In this document: piece after piece, positions 1-9,313 of the stretch
How positions within the stretch are numbered: the first letter of the stretch is position 1
Layout: the number at the start of each line of letters is the position of its first letter
Source of the DNA: Neoechinorhynchus agilis
Lineage: Eukaryota > Acanthocephala
Direction: 5' to 3'
DNA: 64,000 nt
Assembly: GCA_051530055.1 (NCBI GenBank)
Contig: CM121341.1
Coordinates: 16,802,001 to 16,866,000 of the forward strand
The notes under the pieces: generated by a model
Database searches by the model: none
What the model was told of the DNA's origin: nothing
Seen by the model: the letters and a program-made list of their open reading frames with translations, nothing else
Made by a program: the position numbers and the translations under genes

Positions 1-90
1 GTCTTCGAGTGAGACTAACGATGTAGATTGGCTCAGAGCTTCGTGTATATCCTGAACCGGTGAGTATCTCTTTCTTTAGGGCTGATGGAG

Positions 91-379
91 AAACTCAGCG
101 CAAAAACTGGTGCTTACTAATACAAGTCGCCCTCAAGGTCGCATAGCTCATGATATAACCACGGAGTTTTTGTTTCATTACATGAGTGAATATGGATACA
201 CCGAGTTGTTTAATCAGAGATATGGAGTGAAGAAATCTATTCAAATGTTTCATGAGTTCATGTTGGTGATCGCAGGTAATGTTGACCAAATGGCGAATGC
301 TGAACGAAGGTTTCTTAATGATGCTCAGACAGGTGCGATTGGGAGAATTTGTTTTGATGACGACATAATTCAAAACTAA
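91..379 (+). CDS. mtg1: C-terminal exon of RbgA/MTG1-type GTPase (partial)
   Basis: The exon encodes about 95 residues and ends in TAA at 377–379. It matches the C-terminal region of the circularly permuted RbgA/YlqF/MTG1 GTPases, which act in assembly of the large subunit of the mitochondrial ribosome. The visible match is a KLVLT stretch (family KLALTG), a helical segment ending FNQRYGV, and a final ERRFLNDAQTGAIGRICFD that parallels the family ending with RDFRSGKLGRISL. The GTP-binding motifs lie upstream of the window edge. A GTGAGT donor lies at 60 and an in-frame stop lies at 84–86, so the exon must start after it, at an AG near 90 or 98. The match is from memory of the family; the start is uncertain, the C-terminus is firm. 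Confidence 0.55.
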
Positions 380-512
380 CTTTCAACCCGATTTTTTAAT
401 AAAAAGGCTAAGAAACTTAACTTTCAAGACGCACAAACCATTTATTGGCAAAAGATCTGACTGAGTGGATCCTTTAAATATTCCTTCAGAGCGACCGCCT
501 AAACACAATTAA

Positions 513-957
513 TTAGCTTCCTCTCCGGCCTGCTACCTTTCTTTTCACGATCCCAATCGGTGCCATATCGTCTGCACAAAGACATAGAAGGACACTTGGG
601 TTAACTTTTGTCATGAACAGTTGGCCGTACTTTTCAGAAACGAAGAAATAAATGGTTTTGGAAATAATCAACCTTACATCGCATCCAACTATCATGAACT
701 CAAGATCTTGATTAAGAAACGAGCCTCCATTTCTAGAACTTGACTCCCATGAGTTGCTTGCAATTGCGGCCACTAATTTCGCTTCATTTTCACTTTCTCC
801 TGCATACGCCAAAATGGATCCTTCTTCGTTTATTAATCTAGGCGATTTTTAAGATCGTCAGAAACATAACCCAAATGTTAAAAATTTACATTGTAGATTT
901 GATGTGCGAAGTGTTTGTTCTTTCAAGAGTTGCCGTCAAGGCTCTTTGACTGAACAT
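513..957 (-). CDS. lamtor2: LAMTOR2 (Ragulator subunit p14), three exons
   Basis: Exons are 957–890, 837–678 and 629–513, with GT–AG introns of 52 and 48 bp; both junctions keep the frame. The 114-aa product follows LAMTOR2 (about 125 aa) along its length. The start MFSQRALTATLERTNTSHIK aligns with the family's KALTQVLSQANTGGVQ, then come STILINEEGSILAYAG, VAAIASNSW, RNGG, and after the second intron VNPSVLLCLCADDMAPIGIV. It has a roadblock/LC7 fold. In animals LAMTOR2 pairs with LAMTOR3 inside the pentameric Ragulator complex, which holds Rag GTPases on the lysosome for amino-acid control of mTORC1. The C-terminus is about ten residues shorter than in vertebrates. It is tail-to-tail with the MTG1-like gene, 134 bp apart. 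Confidence 0.87.
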
Positions 958-1350
958 TTTACACGGGTGGGTGAAATGTCTGAAATGATAGAAAGAAGTA
1001 CTCAAGTTATCAATAAAGTCTAAAAATCGAAACCATAAGAGGGATTTATGAGAGACATTTGGGATTATTGTTGAACGACATTTATCCTTTTCATTACCTT
1101 TTGTTCAGTTTTAAGAATTAGCATCCCTCCGTACTTCAAAGTAGTATGTCAAAATCGTAGTTGTCAAAGATTAAGATGCCCACATTGATCGTTTGTTTGA
1201 CTTAGAACCATGTTTCGATAAGAACCATTTGGCCAACTCGAATACAAAAACACTATTGGTTCAAAACAAATATTCTGACGAATGCAAAAGCTATGATGAT
1301 TTTTTATTTCAAAAAATTGGTACAAATGCGGTAAAATACAATGTTTCTTA

Positions 1351-1503
1351 TTACAGCACGAGAGCCTTTCCCTTAAGACCGTCGAAATGGTCATCTAAGT
1401 GTTCGATGCTTGGAGTTTTCTGTCGCCGAGCTATCAGAACCGAAATAAAGCCGAAGATCCCGCTAATGATGGCGAAACGGCCACCTTTCAAGACAAAATC
1501 TCT
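1351..1503 (-). CDS. last exon of an unidentified small membrane protein (partial)
   Basis: Reading from an acceptor at about 1505 to TAA at 1351–1353 gives about 50 codons. They contain one clear hydrophobic span, GGRFAIISGIFGFISVLIAR, followed by a charged tail (RRQKTPSIEHLDDHFDGLKG). A preceding GTAAGT donor near 1541 would give an intron of about the local size. Coding-like sequence also occurs at about 1590–1760 on the same strand (a Lys/Glu-rich segment ending SLFKLVLSIEQ), but I could not join the exons in one frame with confidence. The family is not recognised; a short tail-anchored or mitochondrial membrane protein is only a guess from the single span. Confidence 0.33.
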   Translation of the reverse strand, partial: RDFVLKGGRFAIISGIFGFISVLIARRQKTPSIEHLDDHFDGLKGKALVL

Positions 1504-1833
1504 CTGAAATCGGATATTTGGTTAAAGGACACCAGGACTTACTCCACAGAATTTGTCTTAAAATTGTGAATGTGGAGATATGGGATTTAGCGGTGCAACG
1601 CTGGATACCAAGTAAGATTATTGTTGGTTAGAAATATTCTACGCAGTTGTTTTACTCTCATCTTGCTCGATTGAGAGTACAAGCTTAAAGAGCGAGCGTG
1701 TTGGTTTCTTAGTCTTCTCATACTGCCTTTCCGATTTCTCGCTTTCAAACCTAATGTTTTCGCAAATAGCACTAATTAGAACAAGCGTATAAACTGCGAT
1801 GCAATTCGTAATAAATTACTGATAGGTTTTTAA

Positions 1834-2023
1834 TTGGTTGTTTTATGGCGTAGAAAAATTAGAATGATTTTATTTTAAAATCCGATTGGTTTCGGCGAGG
1901 TAAGGTTGGGAAAAACAGCTTTATAACTTTCAATTTGATCTCGAAACAATTTACAACCTTGTGATAAACACTCGAATTTCTGAAAATAAAATCATTTAAA
2001 TTTTTTACGCCAAAAAACAACCA
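1834..2023. repeat. fold-back repeat, about 190 bp
   Basis: The left end (TTGGTTGTTTTATGGCGTAG) and the right end (TTACGCCAAAAAACAACCA) are imperfect inverted copies, and a second inner pair is ATTTTATTTT/AAAATAAAAT. The inner part contains TTGTGATAAACACTCG, a decayed form of the TTGATAAAGGC motif also seen in the repeats at 39,056 and 61,008. Those two copies have the same outer GGCG…CGCC ends, so this is an older member of the same dispersed fold-back family. Confidence 0.6.
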
Positions 2024-2123
2024 CATTGCAAATATGATTTTTTCCTACATCACAGCAATTTAAAGATCTCGAAGCTATACTAAAAGATTAAACTCGAAAA
2101 ATTTAATACGTATTTTTGATAAA

Positions 2124-2360
2124 CTAAAACAAATCAGATAGATCATCGTCGACATCGTTAAAAAAATATCCTGTTAACTATTTATGTACAAATAAAATGG
2201 AATAAAAGGCCGGAATACTCGCCTTCCCGAATTCTTTATCCATTTGTTTAGCTAATCCAATTGCTATATGACACATTCCTTGCTCTTCCAAGTTAATCTT
2301 GCTAATGATTGCTTTAATCCGCGTGGTGTCTTTATTCCCAAACGAAGGTGACTCCATCAA
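2124..2360 (-). CDS. terminal exons of an unidentified gene (partial)
   Basis: A reading frame from about 2360 to 2219 (MESPSFGNKDTTRIKAIISK… LAKQMDKEFGKA) reaches a GT donor at 2218. A 48-bp intron of the local type ends in GTTAACAG at 2171, and the frame then continues as YFFNDVDDDLSDLF to TAG at 2124–2126. The splice keeps the frame and removes a stop, and the protein end is helical followed by an acidic tail. An upstream exon at about 2435–2540 (containing REAHDRGSLRSTQIIYQYGR) ends in a plausible donor and may belong to the same gene. No family is recognised; the helical segment only loosely resembles dynein light chains and I do not call it one. Confidence 0.38.
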
Positions 2361-2540
2361 CTTTAAGTAGAACGCTTTCTACGCACTTATAAAATGTAGA
2401 ATTTTTTTATAACTTTACTAACCCTCGCCTCAATCTTCTTTAGTTTTTGTATTCCATGCTGTCTCCCATATTGATAAATTATTTGAGTTGAACGTAAACT
2501 TCCTCTGTCATGGGCTTCTCGAAGGGACCTTTAAAACTTT

Positions 2541-3110
2541 TTTTCTCTTTTAGACGACAAAAAATACTTCTCAAGCTCAATGGCAGAATCATTCATTTCT
2601 GGAAATGATAAATCAATTAATTTAGAAAAATGAATTCGGCGATTGAGAATTACTCGTAAAAAACGTTTTGTATGCTAAAAATCTTGATTTTAACGCACAC
2701 GATTATTGAAGATAAAATTTTATAGAAAAAACGAAACCCGATCCGGAATGTTTTAGTTTTTAAGATTGTGAACGAACAAATAATCTCGTCCAAATGAAAT
2801 TAATTCGCAATTGAAGACATCTTTGTTAATCTTCGTCTTTAACGCGATCTCTCTCGTGTTTCGAGGAGGATCAAGCGCAAAATAATAACCCGAATGCAGT
2901 TTCCAAAAATTTAGCTAAAAATCGACCGGAACAATAAGTCACATTTTTAGCATTCTTTTAATGTATTACGCATTGCTGAGAAATTTACTTCATTGATCAC
3001 GAAAGAAATGTAAGATTTATTTTTATTTTCTATCGTTTTCCCATTTTGTGTTTAATCCCTGAGAAAGTATTATGTATTTTTTTGAGATAAGAAAAGTAGA
3101 TATTGATTTT
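2541..3110. other. AT-rich interval, nothing certain
   Basis: A short minus-strand coding-like stretch (NDSAIELEKYFLSSK) at about 2555–2600 could be a further exon of the unidentified gene to the left. The rest shows no gene, tRNA or repeat I can support. Confidence 0.4.
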
Positions 3111-3236
3111 CTTTTTATAGCGAATTATAGTAATTGATTGATTTGATAATTTTCGGCCTCCGCGTAGGCCTTCTTCAGTCTATCGTTTGCAAGGCCGAAA
3201 ATTATCAAATCAATTATTATAATTTGCTATAAAAAG
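3111..3236. repeat. fold-back repeat with CTGAAGA-A–stem–GAAA core
   Basis: Two long arms (CTTTTTATAGCGAATTATAG … and its inverse ending CTATAAAAAG) flank a core. On the minus strand the core at 3178–3151 reads CTGAAGAA, then a perfect GGCCT/AGGCC hairpin, then GAAA. A decayed related core (CTAAATAA … GAAA) follows at 3296–3271. The sequence is unlike the other hairpin repeats in the window but the core has the same design. Confidence 0.65.
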
Positions 3237-3336
3237 TAAATGATGAACGTCTTTACAAGATATTGATTTATTTCGTCTCGTCGGACTTATTTAGGTCTAA
3301 TCAATCTCTTTTTTGTCTCCAAAAAAATACATATTT

Positions 3337-3440
3337 TTGTTTATGGCGGTGAAAAATTAAAAGAATTTATTGCCGCAACCTTGTGATAAACGCTACAAGA
3401 TTGTGCCTCCGAAAGATCGGAATCACCGCCATAAACAAAG
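3337..3440. repeat. fold-back repeat, GGCGGTGA…TCACCGCC ends
   Basis: Inverted ends TTGTTTATGGCGGTGA and TCACCGCCATAAACAA flank a core with TTGTGATAAACG, ATTGTGCC and CGAAAGATCGG. That order matches the repeats at 39,056 and 61,008. It ends only a few bases before coding-like sequence assigned to Nup107, so it lies in an intron or next to a truncated gene start. Confidence 0.6.
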
Positions 3441-3621
3441 CATGAATAATTCAATCTTCAAATACGTATGAAGAACTTTACAAGAAAGATCATGCGGTCG
3501 TTAGGCCAATCCACGAAATTATTCCAGGACTGTCTTCTGGTCGCCAGTGGATTTTGGCGATTGGGTCCGATGAGTCCATGACATTACGGCGTCCAGGTAA
3601 TTATATTGGAACCGACTTTAG

Positions 3622-5875
3622 ATGCAAGCATCATTCGACTCCATTTCTCACATGCATCGTCTCGTGCTCGACGGAGGCCTCAATCCGGCTGAATTACCCG
3701 ATCGATACCAGCAACTATGTTTAGAAGTCGAACGTTCATGTAAAGAAAGCCCGGACACAATTCTGGTCAACGAGACCAATGATCGATTTGACCAAGAACG
3801 TCTCACTTGGCTTCTTGTAGAAGCAATGGGATCTTCATTTTGGACAAGATCGAATGTTTCCCCTTTGGATATCGATCTCGCTAACGTTCTCGTTCTCATT
3901 TTTGAAAAAGAAGCAAAACCTAGGGCCTCTTTATTGGCTCAAAAATTTCAATACCTTACAATGCAAATATGTGATTGGCCTTACACTCGTAGACAAGTTC
4001 AACGATCTCGGGAACAGAATACTAATGAAACAAACTTGTGGGTTCATCCGGATTGCGAATGTTTAATGATAGAAGACAAGGTAGTGGATGCGAGGTTATT
4101 CGAGCTCGCATTTGCATTTATACGCTCTGGTCAACGTGAAAAAGCTTTGAGTTTGTTTGAAGACGTTGCCCAGATTTGGCGTTTTGCGATCTTGGCTGGA
4201 GCCGTAGCGTCAGGAAATGATTCCTCAAGAGTTGGTGATATGTTCAGGTTAAGTGTAAGAATTCTTCAAAAGGCTCCAACTTCATACACGAGTCCGCATG
4301 AAAGCGCCTGTATGCATGTTCTCTGTGAAAGTGGTGATCCGATCTGGAGAATGTGTCCTATGGAATGTATATGGGATTATTGGTGGGCTGGTTGTGTCCA
4401 ATATTTGGCTGCTTGCAAGAATCGATCAAGGAATAGCAGTGTACCGGTTGCTCTAAATGAAATATTCGATCACGTCAAAAAGGAAAGCGAAGTGAATTTG
4501 CATAAATGGTCCTTGATCGAAAGAGTTCAAGAACTGATTTGCCTTAAAATGCAAAGTCTCATCTAATAAGCCAACCCAAGAAACTAAATGACGTTTTCTT
4601 ACGGCACGTGTCGGTCCTGATTTTGTTTTTATAAACCGTGTAGTTTTTACAGGTCTAGTTCAATTTTTTGAAGCCCCGTCTTTATACTTCATCCCACAAG
4701 CAAATCTTGAGACTTTTGCTATAATGCCATTTCGGACTGTTTTACACTCTTGTCCAGTTACATCGCCGAAACCATTAGACCAAACCACGAATACACGGAT
4801 GCAGAACTTCATACGAGTAGATTCTTTATTCATTTAATGATCGTCCTTGACCTCTTACTCCCCGATTCTCTTGGCACAAGATGGACGGAATACGACGCAT
4901 CCCTATCTGCGTACATTAAACTGCTTTTGAACCAAGCTTTGTTAAGCACTTCTTTTAACACCGAATCGACTAATCGATACTTTGATTCAATCGCAACTTA
5001 CGTATCGTTCTCTAAGAGCAAAGAACACGGCATTCAAATGGTGATAAGTCAGGCATGCACTTTATTCGGGGGGGGGATTTCGTGCATGTCCCGACAAAGA
5101 TGCCTTCACTACTTTACCAAACTCGTGTCTTGTTCCATTCTCAAGATCAATCCGTAATCGATGTGAGATCGCAGAGGCTGCTTTAGCCACTTATACAGAC
5201 CTTCTAAAATCTCGTGTCATTTACGAGGTCATTGAGAAACCGGAAATAGGTATTCCAAACGATGTATCCGAGCGATTGATTTTGAACCTGAATATACTTG
5301 AAGGAATCGCAAATGAAATCGTCCTTTTGGACTACTCAAATGCGATTGTTCGTATGTGTTTATTAGCTAATCTACGACCCCCATCGGAGGACGCAACTGT
5401 TGTTCTAAAGTTTCAACGACATATCACTCTGAAAGCTAATTTAAGCGAGTACGCTGAGTGTCTCCGAACTGAAAGGACCGTCGTGAAGGAGCTTCTTAAC
5501 ATGAGCAGGATGGTTCAGATGGTTGAACATGATGAACGTCACGTTAACATGATTGTTGGTGAGGTTTCTAAGGTCATTGCGGGTTTAGTGAGTGAGTACA
5601 AAGTGGCTGAATTCGATGATCCTAAACGAAAAACTCAGGTGGAGTTAATGAAACGACTCTTATTGAGAATGCTTATGCAGTCCTTGATAGATCTTCTTGA
5701 AAAAGAGTTCCCGATGGAATTGGTGAAGTTGGTGCTGGATGAAGTGTTCGTCAATGATCGCTTATCGGATGCAATCGATCAAAATACGGCCGTACTCCTT
5801 TTAGATAGCGTTTCAAGGGCATCCGCTTTGCTTATGCAGAGAAAACACTGTCCTCTTATGAACACTTTGACATGA
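3622..5875 (+). CDS. nup107: Nup107 nucleoporin (N-terminus not found; frame break at a G run)
   Basis: Three coding stretches together resemble the C-terminal two thirds of Nup107/Nup84, the alpha-solenoid subunit of the Y-shaped nuclear pore scaffold. They are 3622–4566 (LFELAFAFIRSGQREKALSL and QIWRFAILAGA match the family's FTLIRAGM…GQAWRAATLEG), about 4711–5067, and about 5077–5875 (NEIVLLDYSNAIVRMCLLAN, and KRLLLRMLMQSLIDLLE near the end matches the family C-terminus). The break between the last two coincides with a run of nine G at 5068–5076, as expected for a homopolymer assembly error or a real one-base change. Coding-like sequence at about 3450–3596 would join 3622 through an unusually short 25-bp intron. 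The N-terminal third is not seen; fold-back repeats fill the space upstream. Confidence 0.7.
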
Positions 5876-6454
5876 AAATAAATGAATATTCGTGTGTGGT
5901 GCGATTTTACACGCAAAAACTATATTTAAATTGCCCATTTATACGAGGTCAATTCGTGATCAAGTACTCACAATCTATCTATAAAATCTCAAGTCCCGAA
6001 CAACAATACAGCAAACAGGTTACTGATGACAATAATCAATCAAGTTTTGGCTACTCATAATTTTTAGTTTTATTCATGAATCTCGATTATTTGTCTCGCC
6101 GTTATCTCAAAATACACAACCAACTCTTATGATTGTTTTGATTGTCTTAAAAAAGGTCTAAATATATCCCCAAAAATATATGGCTTAAATTAAATTGTGA
6201 TATCTTTTTTGACAATGGGCATTTTCTAAAATTCAAGGCAGAATTTGCCATTCAAATAATCGAAAAAATTGTTCCAGGGAACTTGTGAACCAAACTATTC
6301 CGATTTTCATGTTTGTATATACTGGTGGAAACTTACTAAAGTTCAACGAACGAAATTCTGATTTTTTAAAATACAATTCGTAATTTTTGAGTACTAAGAA
6401 ATTGATTCGTAGAATGGACACCATTTTAAATCAGACTAAACATATTTTATTGAT
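5876..6454. other. AT-rich spacer after Nup107
   Basis: Nothing recognisable. Short open frames here have AT-biased composition and no domain or signal I can support. Confidence 0.5.
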
Positions 6455-6648
6455 TAAGTGTTTTAGCTAATCTCCTAATCGGCTTTTCTTTTAAGCACAC
6501 AGCTAACGTTATCTTGGATCAGGGAAGTGATTGAATTACTTAGCGTACGGTTAAAAGTCTAGGTGATTCAATCACTTCTCTGATCCAAGATATCGATTGG
6601 ATGTGTGCTTAAAGGAAAAGCCGAGTAAGAGATTAAATAAAACACTTA
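6455..6648. repeat. long palindrome, about 82-bp arms
   Basis: Arm 6455–6536 and arm 6566–6648 are inverted copies with a spacer of about 29 bp. The outer ends are TAAGTGTTTTA and AAAACACTTA. The arms share GGCTTTTCTTTTAAGCACAC and TCTTGGATCAGGGAAGTGAT with few mismatches. No coding capacity. It is compatible with a MITE-like or fold-back element, and is unrelated in sequence to the hairpin repeats with GAAA cores. Confidence 0.7.
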
Positions 6649-8036
6649 ATTAAAAATAATCGGCTTGCCATAAAATATTAGGAATATTTTATTGAAATAT
6701 TTCATGAGGAAGCCTCCTGTATTATGATAACCACAACTGCAACTCTATCACCCGAAGGATTTTTTCTTCTTGATTTTAAATTATAATTATTTCCGCCCCA
6801 TATTCCAATCTCTTCTTTGGAATCTTATAGCTTGCACTGTTTGCAATTTCTTAAATTTTGCTTTCTCGTATTGCAAAGAGAAACCTAAAAGTGTCTAGAA
6901 TTTTGTATCAAAAATGCCTGAATTTGCACCACGGTGCCATTTCGACTGAAGAACCTATTACAATTTATACTTTCCCTCCTTTCCAAGTGTTTCGTGCGAA
7001 CAGCTATAAAAATTTGCATTAATGATAAAAGTATGTTTCTCGTTGCTCTATGAGCATATTAAAGGAAATTTAAAGACTTTGAATTTGATTTATAACTAAT
7101 CTCAAACTAGGAAAAGAAGTTTTTTTCGTTTATTTAACAATTCCCAATCAACAATTGTTCATCCACGAATAACACCTCACACGTGGTATTGATTTGATTA
7201 CACTGCTCCGTTTTCTAAGTCGCAGATCATTAACACTGTTTCCCATGTTCCACTTAACAGGATTTGCAATGGTCAACGTTGCAATCATTATGAGAACCAC
7301 CAATGTGTAAATTTGCATTTGTATAATAAAAAAGAAAACTAGTTTGTCGCCTTTTTATCTTTTCAGAAATGTGAAACAAAGTTGCCTTGCCTACCAGAGC
7401 GAATAAGATAAAAAATTAAGGATTAACACGTTGTTGGGTTACTTAATTTCTTAAATATTGGATTGTGTATTCGTTTTTCGTTGTTGTTGTCAATTTCATA
7501 CTTTAGCACTCATCTCAATTCATCACGAGATCACAATTCAATGTAGAAGGTAGAGCTTGTCCGTTAATCAACGGGAAAACAAACTCAACAATTAAGACGA
7601 ATAATTCGCCACTTTTCATCGGCGCAGGAACCATCAGTGCCTTTAAACAGGAACTCTCAAGTCGTTTCCTTTTCAAAAGAGCAAAACAATCCTAATCCCA
7701 ATTCATTCCATCCTCTCCAAACCTCCCCCCCTCATTTTTCTATACTATCAACCGAAATGAAAAGAAGGAAGGACCCAACTTCACAAGAATAACCACAAAT
7801 TCTCACCCAACCGAACCCGTGATCCACCCCATAATCAACAATCGCATTCATTTAACCTATCAGAAATCGAGTGTTTATAAGGAACCAAAGGTACATTGGA
7901 CCTATTCTTTTTCGATCTTTCTCCTCTTTCTCTTAACGGATTTGGTAGATTCATATTCCGCATTTCATCAGTACAAGCGAATATGAGCGGAACATTCATT
8001 TTCGCTGAAAACGATAAAAATGTACTCAAGCACGAT
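6649..8036. other. non-coding interval with one decayed hairpin repeat
   Basis: At about 6660–6730 the minus strand carries GAGGCTTCCTCATGAAATATTTC, a decayed copy of the repeat seen better at 63,838. The remainder holds no gene or RNA I can support. Confidence 0.45.
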
Positions 8037-8895
8037 GCATGTGAAATTGAAAAATAGTTTTATACATTCCTAGGTATCCAAAAGCTTTGTTCAAACCAGA
8101 GGCGTTTCTAAGTATTTCAGAACAGTGCAATTTAAGTGTGTTAATTAAAATGAAATTCTAGCAACAAATCGTGTTCCATGTTGGTGATTTTCAAATTGCT
8201 TAATTTTTGATTTAAAGCGGTTAAGCTGGTCGCCAACAAAAATTAAAAAAAAGATTAGCAGATTGTTTGGTTTTCTTGAAGACTACTGATTGTAGCCAAA
8301 ACCCATATAAAGTAGCATTATAGTTTCCTGATTTCATCACAACTTTCAAGGCGAAGTGTTTATTGACGAGATCATCAATTTAACAGAGGCAAAAATATTT
8401 TGATCTATGATCAAAAAAAGGCCCATTTTAAAGTAAACAGCTTTTTAACTTTCGAACAGCTCATTTATTGAATTTTATACCAAATAAACTCACAAACGAT
8501 GAGGAACAACCCGTCCTTCAGAACATTCAGATGTGCAAGAGTGTTTAAATCTGATGAGGGTCAACGTGTGTATTTTTAAATTGCTAAAAAACGCCGATCT
8601 TCGGTGAGTACTCCTAATCAATGGCCTGCAATTTTAAATCTATCTGCATATTCTGAGGCGAACTGCTTCAAAATTTTAACTACGAGTGATAAGTGTACTT
8701 GAACTCAAAAATACAATATTTTTCACTTGGATTAGGTATCAATGTTTTCATGATACATCCAGGAGTATATAAGCTGCTTCAATGAACAATCTTAATCGAT
8801 TAAACAACTTCACGAATTCGGCAGCGACAATAAATCCACATGAACAGGTGGCTAATGAGATTGTAAGGATACCTGGGAGAAGACAAAATCTTTGA
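8037..8895 (+). repeat. copy 1 of the FoxO-upstream duplicated block
   Basis: This stretch is a direct relative of 21,540–21,960 and an inverted relative of 14,960–14,100. Shared marks in order are GTTCAAACCAGAGGCGTTTC (also the end of the Penelope-like tail at 19,270), TGGTTTTCTTGAAGACTACTG, ACAAACGATGAGGAACAACC, a TATATAAG box at 8766–8773 and the start of the FoxO-like coding region at 8782. Relative to the other copies about 80 bp between TATA box and ATG are missing. Confidence 0.8.
8782..8895 (+). pseudogene. FoxO-like gene, 5' fragment
   Basis: Thirty-seven codons match the N-terminus of the FoxO-like gene at 12,153–14,132 (MNNLNRLNNF…ATINPHEQ…PGRRQN). The match stops at 8892, just before the forkhead helix 1, and a stop codon follows. 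What lies downstream is unrelated. This is a host-gene fragment carried in the duplicated block. Confidence 0.8.
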
Positions 8896-9313
8896 ACCGA
8901 GGTTCGAGAAAACGGAACAACTATGTCCGGAACCCCTTGCTTCCTGCAGACCGATGTCATAAAACCATTATTAGAACCTTTTGTTACAAGATCGCACTTA
9001 TGTTTGACCAATAAGCAATTTTATTTAATTTCAAAGAATCATGACTGATTAAATCATGGTCGGTTGGTCGCCCTGACCACATTAATCAATTAAAACACAT
9101 TTGACGAAACTAAGATTTTTGCCGGTGATGCCAAAATACCATATTCCTTAACGGAAGCCTTTTTCCTTTAAAAATCATCGGGCTTTTTTTTCATGATCGA
9201 CGGTGCCCTTATTTCCCACTCTTTACGTTTTGTGTTCAAGGTATTTTGTAAACATTTTCAATTGTAAATTTGAAATGCAAAATTCACGATATTAAGTAAT
9301 TTGCAATGAATCT
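8896..9313. other. non-coding interval
   Basis: An imperfect palindrome of about 50 bp lies at 9032–9082 (ATGACTGATTAAATCATGG … TTAATCA). Otherwise nothing supported. Confidence 0.4.

Noticed and set aside
95-373. Open frame on the minus strand over the MTG1-like exon
   Set aside because: Shadow of the plus-strand exon, which has a recognisable protein family match.
1193-1507. 104-codon plus-strand frame with TTG start
   Set aside because: It is antisense to the better minus-strand membrane-protein exon and has no ATG or family match.
2178-2360. Dynein light chain exon
   Set aside because: The MDKEFGKA part looks similar, but after splicing the C-terminus is YFFNDVDDDLSDLF and not the family's WHCIVG strand.
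5872-6060. Open frame overlapping the end of Nup107
   Set aside because: AT-biased, starts at the stop codon of Nup107, no recognisable content.
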